Made by a program: the position numbers and the translations under genes
The notes under the pieces: generated by a model
Database searches by the model: none
Seen by the model: only the letters and a program-made list of their open reading frames with translations
Told to the model about the DNA's origin: nothing
NCBI GenBank assembly: GCA_964020975.1
Contig: CAXHWN010002692.1
Location: 41,201 to 105,200, forward strand
Direction of reading: 5' to 3'
Origin: Hermodice carunculata
Taxonomy: Eukaryota > Annelida > Polychaeta > Eunicida > Amphinomidae
DNA length: 64,000 nucleotides
Shown here: positions 1 through 12,079 of the stretch, piece by piece
Layout: every line of letters starts with the position of its first letter
How positions within the stretch are numbered: the stretch's first letter is position 1

Positions 1-142
1 ACGAACATTACGTTACGTGATTAACGGTACCACGCTGCAGCCATTGAAATCTTCAGTTCCTGATGAGCCACACTACTGGCGAAACCGGTCGAACGGCACG
101 AAAGTGAAGCCATACCTTTGCTCGTATTTTCAAATAACCTAA

Positions 143-561
143 CCGTACACCCTGATGGTACACCATGACTGTCCAGTTATTGTACACCCTCCCTGTACAC
201 CCTTACTGTACTGTACACTCTGACTGTACACCCTGCCCGTACACCCTTACTGTACTGTACTGTACACTATACACCCTGAGTGTATACACCCTGACTGTAC
301 ACCCTGCCTGTACACCCAGCCCGTACACCCTGCCCATACACCCTGCCCATACACCCTGCCCATACACCCTGCCCATACACCCTGCCTGTACACCCAGATT
401 GTGCACCCTGCCCATACACCCTGCCTGTATACCCTGCCCATACACCCTGACCGTACACCCTGCCCGTACACCCTGACCGTACACCCTGACTGTACACCCT
501 GCCTGTACACCCTGCCTGTACACCCTGCCTGTACACCCTGCCTGTACACCCTGCCTGTACA
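143..561. repeat. Minisatellite, 13-bp unit
   Basis: About 30 tandem copies of a 13-bp unit close to TACACCCTGCCTG, with CCTGCCCAT and CCTGACCGT variants. Copies at the left edge are the most diverged and the right edge (about 495-560) is nearly uniform, as expected if the array is homogenising from the right. The unit lacks stops in several frames, so apparent open frames on both strands are by-products of the repeat. Confidence 0.95.
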
Positions 562-1438
562 GTGAAACTGCTCCAAATCTGACATTTCTTTATATATTCC
601 TTCCAAGAAAAGAAATCATCACTTTCCAGTGCAAAGCTTCTATCATTTTGTATGTTTTTATCCACTCCTACTCATAAGAGAACGAAAGAGTGATTTATGG
701 CTACATCTGCAGATATAAGCAATAACTCTTTGGACATGTACTCAATTCTACAATACAGCGGTCCCTCTCTTGTAAGACCCCTCTGAAGATAGGCCACCCC
801 CTCAAGAAAGGACACTTCTCTGTGCTGCAGTAGTCAGCATTTTCAGTTGCTTTTTAAGTTTCCAGTCAACAAAAAATGGCTACTTGAATTCTGTGTACTT
901 GTGCGAATCAGGCAAATTATCACATGTGGATTGTGGTAGCAGTGAAATTCATTTGTTGGCAAGTAGGAAACACTTAATAATTTTGTGTGAGATACATTCC
1001 AGCCCCCTTTTGGCCTCTTCACAGTTGATACAGTCTGGCACAGCAGGTATAGCTTGATCAAAACATAGCCTGCCGCTTGGTGCCTGCAGCATATATCCTG
1101 TCACTAGAGGGCATCGCTAAACTCTTGCCTTGTACAGTCTGAAATTTTAGCACTCAAGTCTTCGATGGCATTATTCTACTTTGATGGATAAAAAATGGAA
1201 TTAGTTAAAATATGTAGATATGACTCTTAATGTCTACAGACCTATGAACTGTTCCCTTCATATACCACACCAATGTGGTACTTCTTGCAACAGCCACACC
1301 ATGATATAAGTTGCATCAGTCATAGCATGAGGTAAACCGTCATAACAAAACTTGTTGATGCCAAACCTTCCAGCAGTTTAAAATCACATGAATAAGTCCT
1401 GTACAAAGACTCATTTGTACAAGTTAGCCATGATGCCA
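562..1438. other. Unique non-coding stretch
   Basis: Low-copy AT-rich sequence between two minisatellites. I see no exon with convincing splice sites. It contains a short truncated MITE fragment at about 752-835, listed separately. Confidence 0.6.
752..835 (+). mobile_element. Truncated TA-type MITE fragment
   Basis: The segment beginning ATACAGCGGTCCCTCTCTTG resembles the left half of the MITE at 19262-19439: CAGTGGTC-like terminus, then 'aggcc acc', then 'aaagg' and 'tgtgctgcag' in the same order. The right terminal repeat is missing, so this is a decayed or truncated copy. Confidence 0.55.
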
Positions 1439-1439
1439 T

Positions 1440-1925
1440 CTCTTGCCAGGCCAAAAGCTCCTTATCATGGGAAAATCTGATGCTGTGCCAAAGCTCCTTA
1501 TCATGGGAAAATCTCCTGCCAGGCCAAAGCTCCTTATCCTGGGAAAATCTCCTGCCAGGCCAAAAGCTCCTTATCATGGGAAAATCTCCTGCTAGGCCAA
1601 AGCTCATCATCATGGGAAAATCTCCTGCTAGGCCAAAGCTCTTTATCATGGGGAAATCTCCTGCCAGGCCAAAAGCTCCTTATCATAGGAAAATCTCCTG
1701 CCATGCCAAAAGCTCTTTATCATGGGGAAATCTCCTGCCAGGCCAAAAGCTCCTTATCATAGGAAAATCTCCTGCCATGCCAAAAGCTCATTATCATGGG
1801 AAAATCTCCTGCTAGGCCAAAGCTCTTTATCATGGGGAAATCTCCTGCCAAGCCAGAAGCTCCTTATCATGGGAAAATCTCATGCAAGGCCAAAGCTCCT
1901 TATCCTGGGAAAATATCTGGTGAAA
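1440..1925. repeat. Minisatellite, 37-38 bp unit
   Basis: About 13 tandem copies of a unit containing CTCCTTATCATGGGAAAATC followed by TCCTGCCAGGCCAAA. The unit alternates between 37 and 38 bp through an extra A in CCAAA/CCAAAA, which shifts the frame between copies and argues against protein coding. Confidence 0.95.
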
Positions 1926-3423
1926 AATTGAGAAACTTTAAACTGCTGACAGCTAAAATGAAAATGGAAGTTGACTTTTGTTTGCAGTTTCATCAGAAAA
2001 TTCCCACACTGTAAGTTTCACGCCAACTTCTGCACTTCCTAGAAAGGTCATTGAACATTAATCTCATTTATACATGCAATACTGAAAATACGTAAACAAG
2101 CACACAAATGCTCTGTGGTGTTTAAGTCACTCTTTTTAAAGGCTGATTAGCATTTTCCACGTCAACAGCTTGTATTGCATTTAAAACACAAAGACTGGAT
2201 TAGTGTCTTGTAAGCATTATGGAGCAGATGGTAATACTGTGCTCTACACTGCAGCATCACATTGCTAGTATTGAGCAGTAATCTGACCATTCATGGTGGC
2301 TCAAGCTGTATCTGGATTTCAACATATTGTGTTACCTACAATTGCTACAAATTTTAATACTACTAGAGTGAGAGTGGAAATTTATTTTACTGGACATTCC
2401 TACTCATCACTGATACATTATTTTCTTTCATAACTGGTAAACAGTGGGAATATACATGTACAACCATAGTGAATGACACCTGCAGTAAGAACACTGTAGT
2501 AAAGGGACATATTGGACCTCTGCTTACAGTGACCTCTATGGGACATGCCCTGAACTGTATGCAGCTGCATTCTGCAATTACAGTTAAACTGCTTTAAAAT
2601 CAACTGTGATAAACTGTAACCTGACTTTTCATGCTGTTCCTGCTACAGAGCTACAAGCATTCATTATTTACATCCCATGTAACAGCATTATTGGCCATGG
2701 TTTCTCCAGGGTAACCCAGTCTTTACATATGCATACTGAAGACAATATGGCAACAGATACAAGGCTTTCACAATGATATACCATATTATTACCATTATGT
2801 ATCCGGTGCACTTAGGAAATGTTCAGAATGTGATACTCCAGTTAAGATGTTTGTTTCAAAAATTACAACACTATTTCTGCATAGTCATTGGAATAAATCC
2901 ACAATGTTTACATTATTTTTTGGCATATTCCCAAGCTCTATAAAAAGGGAGCTGTTTATAGCAATGGCAGGGATAATTATTATGATATTCTGAAAGGTAT
3001 TTAATCAAGAGTTTTACCTTCAAATAGGTCTGTATTATTCCCACTATACTATAAACATAGCTCCCACCCACCATACCCAGGATAAAATAGCCAACCACAG
3101 AGCAGACATCATGACAATAAATAATGAATGCTATGCTGCCCCCCCCCCCCCCCCCCCCCCGCAATACACAGTAATAAATATTACTCTGTGTATACAGCTT
3201 GCAAGGATTTAAACTTCACATAGCTGCCGTAAAGTAATACTTTGTGACAAAAATGCTGCCACAATGTTACGCTATATACCGCCAAGTAAGGCATGACCTT
3301 GACATTGACCTTGACCTATACCATGCACACTCCATACACGTTTCATCAGGACCATGACATATTGCTGGTAGTACAGGTACTTACAGAACCACCACCATAA
3401 TGGCCCTGTGCTGTGTGCCCTAG
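1926..3423. other. Unique non-coding stretch
   Basis: AT-rich low-copy sequence without a recognisable gene. The only notable structure is the C tract at 3139-3160. Confidence 0.6.
3139..3160. repeat. Poly-C tract (22 C)
   Basis: An uninterrupted run of 22 C. Comparable tracts occur at 41222-41241 and 41415-41434. The G-rich strand could form a G-quadruplex. Confidence 0.95.
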
Positions 3424-3862
3424 ACATGGTCACCTAAGGGTCTAGCCATGATACATATAGCCCTACACTATGTACACTATGGCAGGACTTTTGACATGCT
3501 ATAAACCTACACTGTGTACACTATGGCAGGACTTTTGACATGCTATAACCCTACACTCTGTACAATATGGCAGGACTTTTAACATGCTATAACCCTACAC
3601 TCTGTACAATATGGCAGGACTTTTAACATGCTATAACCCTACACTCTGTACAATATGGCAGGACTTTTAACATGCTATAAACCTACACTATGTACAATAT
3701 GGCAGGACTTTTAACATGCTATAACCCTACACTATGTACACTATGGCAGGACTTTTAACATGCTATAACCCTACACTATGTACACTATGGCAGGACTTTT
3801 AACATGCTATAACCCTACACTATGTACACTATGGCAGGATTTTTAACATGCTATAAACCTTT
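3424..3862. repeat. Minisatellite, 44-bp unit
   Basis: About nine or ten tandem copies of a 44-bp unit with CTATGTACACTATGGCAGGA then CTTTTAACATGCTATAACCC. Variants swap TATGTACACTAT for TCTGTACAATAT in a block of neighbouring copies. The leading copy at 3424-3480 is diverged and carries 'agccatgatacatatagccc', which links it to the 56-bp array downstream. Confidence 0.95.
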
Positions 3863-4134
3863 ATCATCTGATGTTGCAATTTGACCCCATAACAGAGTTT
3901 TCAGTACTATTTTACGTATAAAGGTAACACTGAGCTGGACTTAATATCTGCATGTACAAAACAATTTCCAAGTCAAATACATATAGTACTCTTAAATGGA
4001 CATCTACAGGAGAAAAACCATGAATATTTGTGTGTCAGGAAAAATTATTAGTTTTTAGTTAAATAAGTAAGGATTTCAACCTGTTACAAGCACACATTAG
4101 GTACATATATACTATAGGTCATACTTTCACTTTG

Positions 4135-4535
4135 GTATAACCCTACAATATGTATACACCAGATAAGACCTTTACCTCTAGGGATAACCATACAATACAT
4201 GCATACTATTTATAAGACTTTTACCAGGGTATAACCCTACAATGTACTATACTTGAGATTTTTTCAATGTTATAGCTGTATACAGTGTGTATAATACAGG
4301 TATAACATTGTATATCACTTCAAAATGTACACTATAGATAGGACTTTTACTATGGTATGATCCTATAATATGTATACTGTCACAGACTTACCATGGTATT
4401 ACCCTATAATATGTATACTATCAGATTTTTACCATGGTATGACCCTTGAATATGTATTCTATCAAAAGATTTTTACCATAGTATAACCCTACGATATATT
4501 GTAGATAGGACTTTTACCATGGTATGAACTGACAA
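4135..4535. repeat. Decayed minisatellite related to the 44-bp array
   Basis: Diverged copies, spaced roughly 45-65 bp, of a motif like ACCCTACAATATGTATACTA followed by GACTTTTACCATGGTATRA. It keeps the order of the 44-bp unit (CCCTACA, TGTAYACTAT, GGACTTTTA, CATG) and is probably an older relative. Confidence 0.75.
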
Positions 4536-4559
4536 TATGTAAAAAAGATGACTCTCATC

Positions 4560-5795
4560 ATTGTGCAGTGTCTTATTAGCAAGGCTTTAGCCGTGATGCA
4601 CATATAGCCATTCCTAATGTGCAGTGTCTTATTAGCAAGGCTTTAGCCGTGATGCACATATAGCCATTCCTAATGTGCAGTGTCTTATTAGCAAGGCTTT
4701 AGCCAAGATGCACATATAGCCATTCCCCATGTTTAAGTGCTCTATGGGCAAGGCTTTGGCCATGATGCACATATTGCCATTACTAATGTGCAGTGTCTTA
4801 TTAGCAAGGCTTTAGCCATGATGCACATATTGCCATTCCTAATGTGCAGTGTCTTATTAGCAAGGCTTTAGCCCTGATGGACATATAGTCATTCCTGATG
4901 TGCAGTGTCTTATTAGCAAGGCTTTAGCCGTGATGCACATATTGCCATTCCTAATGTGCAGTGTCTTATTAGCAAGGCTTTGGCCATGATGCACATATTG
5001 CCATTCCCCATGTGCAGTGTCTTATTAGCAAGGCTTTGGCCGTGATGCACATATTGCCATTCCTAATGTGCAGTGTCTTATTAGCAAGGCTTTGGCCGTG
5101 ATGGACATATAGTCATTCCTGATGTGCAGTGTCTTATTAGCAAGGCTTTGGCCATGATGCATATATTGCCATTCCTAATGTGCAGTGTCTTATTAGCAAG
5201 GCTTTGGCCAGGATGCACATATAGCCATTCCTAATGTGCAGTGTCTTATTAGCAAGGCTTTAGCCGTGATGCACATATTGCCATTCCTAATGTGCAGTGT
5301 CTTATTAGCAAGGCTTTAGCCGTGATGCACATATTGCCATTTCTAATGTGCAGTATCTTATTAGCAAGGCTTTGGCCACGATGCACATATAGCCATTCCT
5401 AATGTGCAGTGTCTTATTAGCAAGGCTTTAGCCGTGATGCACATATCGCCATTCCTAATGTGCAGTGTCTTATTAGCAAGGCTTTGGCCATGATGCACAT
5501 ATTGCCATTCCTAATGTGCAGTATCTTATTAGCAAGGCTTTGGCCGTGATGCACATATTGCCATTCCTAATGTGCAGTGTCTTATTAGCAAGGCTTTGGC
5601 CATGATGCACATATTGCCATTCCTAATGTGCAGTATCTTATTAGCAAGGCTTTGGCCGTGATGCACATATTGCCATTCCTAAAGTGCAGTGTCTTATTAG
5701 CAAGGCTTTGGCCATGATGCACATATTGCCATTCCCCATGTTTAAGTGCTCTATGGGCAAGGCTTTGGCCATGATGCACACATAGCCCTGCATGA
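4560..5795. repeat. Minisatellite, 56-bp unit
   Basis: About 22 tandem copies of a 56-bp unit: TGTGCAGTGTCTTATTAGCA, then AGGCTTTGGCCRTGATGCAC, then ATATTGCCATTCCTAA. Variants include GGCCATG/AGCCGTG and ATATTGCC/ATATAGCC. Two near-identical variant copies with 'ccatgtttaagtgctctatgg' occur near 4727 and 5735, close to the two ends. The last copy grades into a longer unit that leads into the next array. Confidence 0.97.
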
Positions 5796-5866
5796 TGTAG
5801 AGGATGAGAGAGGCTTTTACCCTGCATTGTGTATACCTGTACATTCACCCAACGATGTAACCCAGC

Positions 5867-7045
5867 ACTGTGTACACTACATGTATGGGCAAGCCTTTCA
5901 TCATGACTTAACCATGTTATATGGGTACTATAGACAAGCCTTTCATCATGACCTAACCATGCTATACGGGTACTACAGACAAGCCTTTCATCGTGAACTA
6001 ACCCTGTTATGTGGGTACTATAGACAAGCCTTTCATCATGACCTAACCATGTTATATGGGTACTATAGGCAAGCCTTTCATCATGACCTAATCATGTTAT
6101 ATGGGTACTATAGACAAGTCTTTCATCGTAAACAAACCATGTTATATGGGTACTATAGACAAGCCTTTCATCGTGAACTAACCATGTTATATGGGTACTA
6201 TAGGCAAGCCTTTCATCGTGACCTAACCATGTTATATGGGTACTATAGACAAGCCTTTCATCATGACCTAACCATGTTATATGGGTACTATAGACAAGCC
6301 TTTCATCGTGAACTAACCATGTTATATGGGTACTATAGACAAGCCTTTCATCATGACCTAATCATGTTATATGGGTACTATAGACAAGCTTTTCATCATG
6401 ACCTAATCATGTTATATGGGTACTATAGACAAGCCTTTCATATTAACCAAACCATGTTATATGGGTACTATAGACAAGCCTTTCATCATGACCTAACCAT
6501 GTTATATGGGTACTATAGACAAGCCTTTCATCATGACCTAACCATGCTATATGGGTACTATAGACAAGCCTTTCATCGTAAACAAACCATGCTATATGGG
6601 TACTACAGACAAGCCTTTCATCGTGAACTAACCCTGTTATATGGGTACTATAGGCAAGCCTTTCATCATGACCTAATCATGTTATATGGGTACTATAGAC
6701 AAGCCTTTCATCGTAAACAAACCATGTAATATGGGTACTTTAGACAAGCCTTTCATCGTGACCTAACCATGTTATATGGGTACTATAGACAAGCCTTTCA
6801 TCATGACCTAATCATGTTATATGCGTACTATAGACAAGCCTTTCATCATGACCTAATCATGTTATATGGGTACTATAGACAAGCCTTTCATAGTAACCAA
6901 ACCATGTTATATGGGTACTATAGACAAGCCTTTCATCATGACCTAACCATGTTATATGGGTACTATAGACAAGCCTTTCACTTATGACATGTTCAACCAT
7001 GAAGGTAATATTTGTAGGCAAGCTTTCATCATGATCTAGTTCAAC
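5867..7045. repeat. Minisatellite, 45-bp unit with long open frame
   Basis: About 24 copies of a 45-bp unit, GGGTACTATAGACAAGCCTT then TCATCATGACCTAACCATGT then TATAT. Because 45 is a multiple of three, a plus-strand frame stays open from 5746 to 6729, giving a 15-residue repeat (YGYYRQAFHHDLTML). Unit variants fall mainly in the CATCATGACCTAACC part and change amino acids (HHDLT, HRELT, HRKQT, HINQT), and one unit contains a stop. I regard it as non-coding; the right edge (6985-7045) is degenerate. Confidence 0.95.
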
Positions 7046-7247
7046 AGGGTGGCTTTCTGTACTGTTGACAGAGAGATAATCTATTCATACAAAGGACGGT
7101 TTGCCAGAATATAAATCTTAATTACAAAAACAGATCCTGGACATAAAGGCATTATTGCCATTTCTGTCTAGTGCTATTTCATACATGAGTTTGTGGCACA
7201 AGGGTAACGGTGAAGGACTTCACCCTGATGTAACTCTCTTATATACC

Positions 7248-7381
7248 TATTGCATGTGGTGCCATGTTCTATTGCAGATTAGCAATCCAGGGGGGGCAAT
7301 AGCACACGACGCATCAGCCCAGTGTGCTATTGCTCCCCCAGGACTGCTCACCTGCATTAGTACATGGCACCACATGCAATA
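7248..7381. mobile_element. Foldback element, 60-bp arms
   Basis: A near-perfect inverted repeat. Each arm starts TATTGCATGTGGTGCCATGT and ends GCAATAGCACAC, with about eight mismatches over 60 bp. The arms are separated by a loop of about 14 bases (gacgcatcagccca). Both strands read almost the same peptide because of the palindrome. It is most likely a small foldback MITE; no ends or target-site duplication could be fixed. Confidence 0.85.
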
Positions 7382-7392
7382 TGTACTTTCTG

Positions 7393-7572
7393 ATATAGAC
7401 TTATTATAATTAGGTGACAGCTCCGCCTGGTGAGGAGTGAGCGTACATGTCATCATTTACAGGTGTACTATTGATTTTCTGGTCATGCACTATTGCAAAA
7501 TAGTAATTGCTTGACACAGGGCCTTTCAGCCAATCACAGAAGAAGCTCCATCTAATTATAATAAGTCTATAT
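7393..7572. mobile_element. 180-bp MITE with terminal inverted repeats
   Basis: The left end ATATAGACTTATTATAATTA is repeated inverted at the right end (taattataataagtctatat), and similarity continues into the subterminal AGCT-rich bases, about 28 bp in all. The interior has no coding capacity. It lies 11 bp beyond the foldback at 7248-7381. Family and target-site duplication are unresolved. Confidence 0.75.
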
Positions 7573-7647
7573 TATAAAATGATATATTGCATGTCATGTC
7601 AACACTTAATACTAATATAACCCAGATGAGACTCCACTATTCATATC

Positions 7648-7650
<3 letters not shown>

Positions 7651-7740
<90 letters not shown>

Positions 7741-7810
7741 GTGTGTGTGTGTGTATATATAAATATATATATGTATATATAAACATATTTATATATATAT
7801 ATATATATAT
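7651..7810. repeat. (AT)n compound microsatellite
   Basis: Pure (AT)n from about 7651 to 7723, followed by mixed AT/GT repeats (gtgtgtgtgtgt, then tatataaatatat) to about 7810. It has been placed inside the fringe of the 44/45/56-bp repeat family, because family-like text (acatagccctatgctatgta) resumes near 7848. Confidence 0.95.
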
Positions 7811-9232
7811 TTGGAGGGCATCACGGCAAAGTTTTCTCTCTCAACACATAGCCCTATGCTATGTACTATAGACAAGAAACAAGCAATGGATGTGATATAG
7901 ACAAAGTGTGTACCCCAGTGGGTCTGCATTAATCACATACACTCTAGTACCTGTACCATGCAATGTTGCCTTTAGGGTTTGTTTTAAGTCACAGTACCCA
8001 TGCAGTAATAAACAGGAGATGTACTACATGTAAACCCTTAATTTTGTATTTCGCTGCTTACCTTTCATTCATTTTAATTGTATTTGTGTCTTTTTGTCCA
8101 AAACCACTTCCTAGTCGTCATTACCCTATTCCGCAGTTAAGTAAATTGTGGTAAATTAATATTACGCCCTAGCTTGTCATGACCCTGGCAGTGTAACCTG
8201 TTATACATTACATGATTCCTGCAGCCTACAGAACATCGAATGAATGACTTTAAAGGACATTTTACTAACGAAATGAAGACACAGGAATCAAAAGTCAATG
8301 CAAGGCATGAAAAGGCATAAAATGTCAGGTACGCAATGAAATCACTTTTTACGGATGCCCAGGAAACCTGTACAATCTAGTAAATAACCTTGTTTATAAT
8401 GTGGTAGAAGGAAGAAGTGTAGTGATCATGTTGTGCTTTTCAGAGATTAGAGTGCCCCTCCACCCCCACCCCCCACCCCCCCAAAAAGGATGAGGGGTAG
8501 ACATCAGTCCTGGCCCAGATGGAGTGTTGCACTGGGCAAGCTGCTGCAGCAATGTAACCCAGGAAGGTTGATATTGAACTGGTACGGTAACTAGGCATCC
8601 CTGAGCTCAGCACAATACACAGTCACCACAAAACACACCTATCCAATGCTTCTACTCAACTCTGACATTTAGCCAGGCTATTTTTAGTGGCAGCATTGTT
8701 GTATGGTGCTGTCTCACTGCAGTCCCCTACTACACTGTCTCTTCCTGGTGCCACTGGCTCGCCTGGTCAGGGGGGCTTCCTAGTGGGTCAGTCTGCAAGC
8801 TGGCAGTCAGGGCTTCTCCATTTGGCTTCAATACTGATCTATTTTTAGAACCATTAGTCAAATACTTGGGGAGCAGCCATTTTGTTTTCCAGGACATGAT
8901 GATAGGACTAAATCAAAGTGCTGCTGGCTGGGGGGCTATGGATGCTGCCAGGGGATCTGTGTACTGTTTGTCCTGGTGAGCACTGGATCAGTCAAGTGCA
9001 CTGCAGTCTCACTCTGCTTCTGCCTATTTCTGACAGCCTTTTGCTTACCTGGGCAAGTGAGCAAAAAATTTAACTTCTGCATGCATTGCATAAAATATTG
9101 CTGGCATTTGAGCATCTGGTGCAGAATGGTGTAGACAAGGCATCTAGGTCTCCATGCAGCCCTTGGCTCTATGCTTGAAAACATGGACCTGATACAGATG
9201 CTATCTTACAGCTACATGTGTATCTTAATGTG
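7811..9232. other. Unique non-coding stretch
   Basis: Contains a short relic of the upstream minisatellite family at about 7845-7885 and a C/A-rich tract at 8456-8486. No convincing exon was found. Confidence 0.6.
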
Positions 9233-9233
9233 T

Positions 9234-9493
9234 GTGTGAACTACCATATTATATCTTGTAAGCGCCTTCCCTTTCTTAAACTCCTCCCATTCTCAGTGTA
9301 TGTGAACTACTTCATAATTTCTTGTAAGTCCCTTCATTTTATTAAACTCCTCCCATTCTCAGTTTGTATGTGAACTACCATATTATATCTTGTAAGAGCC
9401 TTTGCTTTCTTAAACTCCTCCCATTCTCAGAGTGCATGTAAATTGCCATATTATCTCTTGTATGTCCCTTTACTTTCTCAAACTCCTCCCATT
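9234..9493. repeat. Minisatellite, about 65-bp unit, 4 copies
   Basis: Four copies of GTGAACTACCATATTATATC, TTGTAAGYSCCTT, then TTTCTTAAACTCCTCCCATT and CTCAG. Copies are diverged by several substitutions each. Confidence 0.9.
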
Positions 9494-9508
9494 CCAAATA
9501 TTTTGAAA

Positions 9509-9830
9509 TACAGTGGGTCCCCTCTTATTTGGTCCTCCCAAATATGCATAAGCATGGCCTTTTTAAGAGGGGTGGTCTCTCTTGAGGGGTGAAATATGAC
9601 AAAAATGCCAGACTTGCCACATGGAAAAGTGATCTTTACAGAAGGTAAAATATAATAGAAAAATCATACTTGCTTCATGGAAAATTGGCTGGGGGGGGAT
9701 GTCTGTCTTGAGGGGTGAAATATAATGAAAATGCTATACATGCTGCTTGGATAAGTGGTCTTTGTAGTAGAGGTGGCCTCACTGGAGGGGGACCTTCTGA
9801 GCAGAGACCACTTTTATACTAGCCTTGCTC
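9509..9830. mobile_element. Possible TA-type MITE relative
   Basis: It begins TACAGTGGGTCCCCTCTTAT, close to the terminus of the MITE at 19262-19439. It contains two internal copies of 'cttgaggggtgaaatat-a-aaaatg', and near the right side has AGGTGGCCTCACTGGAGGGG as a degraded counterpart. Boundaries are uncertain and the right terminus does not end in a clean CACTGTA. Confidence 0.45.
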
Positions 9831-10133
9831 CTTTTCAGGGCCAGATTCACTGACATTGTAAAACTCCCCAATCATCGTGGGCACATCTACATGGAAGAGA
9901 TAATATATTGTATGGCATATAGTGGAAAGGGGGCATTAGAGCAGTTCTGTAAGGACATTCCTGAGACATGAGAATACCAAACACAATTGGTAGAAAAAAT
10001 AGATACATAAAAATGTGATTAGACAGTGTAGTAGCTTTTATTACAGACCACTCCACTGCCAGTTGAAGGTGGTCTGATAATGCATGTGGTCTCATATTGA
10101 AGGCACCTCAGTCATCCATAGGTTCAAAGCTAG

Positions 10134-10598
10134 CTGCAAAGCCACCCTCAGATTTAACCCCGGCAGCAAAGTCACCCTTCGTTTTAACCCTGGCAACAAA
10201 GTCACCCTCAGATTTAACCCTGGAAGCAAAGTCACCCTTAGTTTTAACCCTGGTGGCAAAGTCACCCTTAGTTTTAACCCTGGCAGCAAAGTCACCCTTA
10301 GTTTTAACCCTGGCAAACAAAGTCACCCTTAGTTTTAACCCTGGCAACAAAGTCACCCCAGTTTTAACCCTGCTATCGAAGTCACCCTTAGTTTTAAACC
10401 TGGAAGCAAAGTCACCCTTAGTTTTAACCCTGGAAGCAAAGTCACCCTTAGTTTTAACCCTGTGATCAAAGTCACCCTTAGTTTTAACCCTGGAAGCAAA
10501 GTCATCCTTAGTTTAATTTTAACCCTGCAATCAAAGTCATCCTTAGTTTTAACCCTGGAGGCAATGTCACCCTTAGTTTTAACCCTGGGATCAAAGTG
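10134..10598. repeat. Minisatellite, 30-bp unit
   Basis: About 15 copies of GCAAAGTCACCCTTAGTTTT followed by AACCCTGGCA. The unit is a multiple of three, so several frames stay open, but single-base indels (for example near 10315) break each of them. Two copies near 10510-10540 carry a TTTAA insertion. Confidence 0.95.
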
Positions 10599-11825
10599 AC
10601 CCTCAAATTTAACTCTTATCTGGTAAGCACCCCTCCAATGGCATGGGTGTTTGTTAGTAATGTTACCGTGTAACTTGCTCTCCTGTTATTAGGTTACATC
10701 CAAAATTTCCATGAAAATGTTTTCATATAAGCAAAAACACTGCCACGTGTGTCATTTGACATGCATACATGATGGCCACTCTGAGCGAGAGGGGGTTAAA
10801 GCCTCATAGGATGGCAGAATTGAGGGCCAGTGTCTGAGAAGTGGGTCATACTTCTATCTCTTATGTAGTCTTCTATTGGCACATAAATATCCAGTTATAC
10901 TTTTCTTTTTCATTTTTCTTTTGTAAATATGATACATGATCTGCAGCAACTGATTGTATTCCATCCGTCTGTGCTAAATGCATTTTGACCCAAATAACAG
11001 ATAACTGTGTTGATGTCAGCTATCCCAGTTATGTTAGTGGAGAAAAAGAAAGAATTTACATAAACATAGGCGGGAATCATAGAAAGCAAAGGGAGCCACA
11101 GTTATCCATGTCAACAATATGACTGATTTGATTGTTGGAGGACATTCACCTTAACTCTCAAAATGTACAGAATCAAATGAAATCTAACAGAGTCTGTGTA
11201 TCACCTTTCTTTCAAGTATCATGGAGCCCAGGCCAGCTTCCTGCAGCACCAGCCTGTATCTGGTTGCCATGGCAACGGGTATTGATGCCACATGTTTTAA
11301 GATAGTCTGTTTACCAAGTTGTTGGTGTGGTATGAGAGAAGACAAGGAGCAGACTCTGCGTGGCCTCTTGCCCTGGACAGCCACACGGCCAGTGTACAGG
11401 GATACCAGCACTGGTCAGTATACGCCAACACCAGTACCGGCCAGTATACGCCAATGCTAGTACCCAGACCAAATACTCACATTCAACCCTGCTGATTTGT
11501 GATTGCAAATCTGGCCTTATCAATCAGTGTGGTATCAGTGTGGTGGCTGTATGTTTAGGAGCAGCCTCAGCAACTTGAAGTGTTATCATCTTTGTCAACA
11601 CAAAGTAGGCTTTGGGGGGTTGCTGCAACTGTGCTTCATACAGCAAGATCTAGATTAAAAAGGCCTCTTTTTTTATCAAGCAGTACAAAACTAGAACTGG
11701 GTCAGTGTAATCTTGAGTTAACCTCACCAAAATGTATGATCAACAAGGGCTAGTGGGGGGAGGGCAGACCTCTTCCTAGAACTTTAATCTGCCTATTTTA
11801 ATTCTGCAAAAACTGTGAAACTGAA
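10599..11825. other. Unique non-coding stretch
   Basis: Low-copy sequence. A small direct repeat of a 'ccagtatacgccaa' motif lies at 11408-11460. No supported exon. Confidence 0.55.
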
Positions 11826-11847
11826 ATTAATTAATTAATTAATTAAT

Positions 11848-11930
<83 letters not shown>

Positions 11931-12030
11931 TTCATTCATTCATTTATTTACTTAGTTATTTAACTATCTATTTATTTATTCACTTATTTATTTACCTACT
12001 TACCTATTTACCTAGTCACTTACCTATTTA

Positions 12031-12078
<48 letters not shown>

Positions 12079-12079
12079 G
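11826..12079. repeat. (TTTA)n / (TTAC)n tetranucleotide array
   Basis: Starts as TTAA-type repeats, becomes nearly pure TTTA for about 120 bp, degenerates through TTCA and CTTA, and ends in pure TTAC from about 12032. The order suggests successive replacement of one tetranucleotide by another. Confidence 0.95.

Noticed and set aside
5746-6729. 327-residue plus-strand frame as a repeat protein gene
   Set aside because: It coincides with a 45-bp minisatellite; unit variants are mostly residue-changing, one unit has a stop, and there is no homology or splice context.
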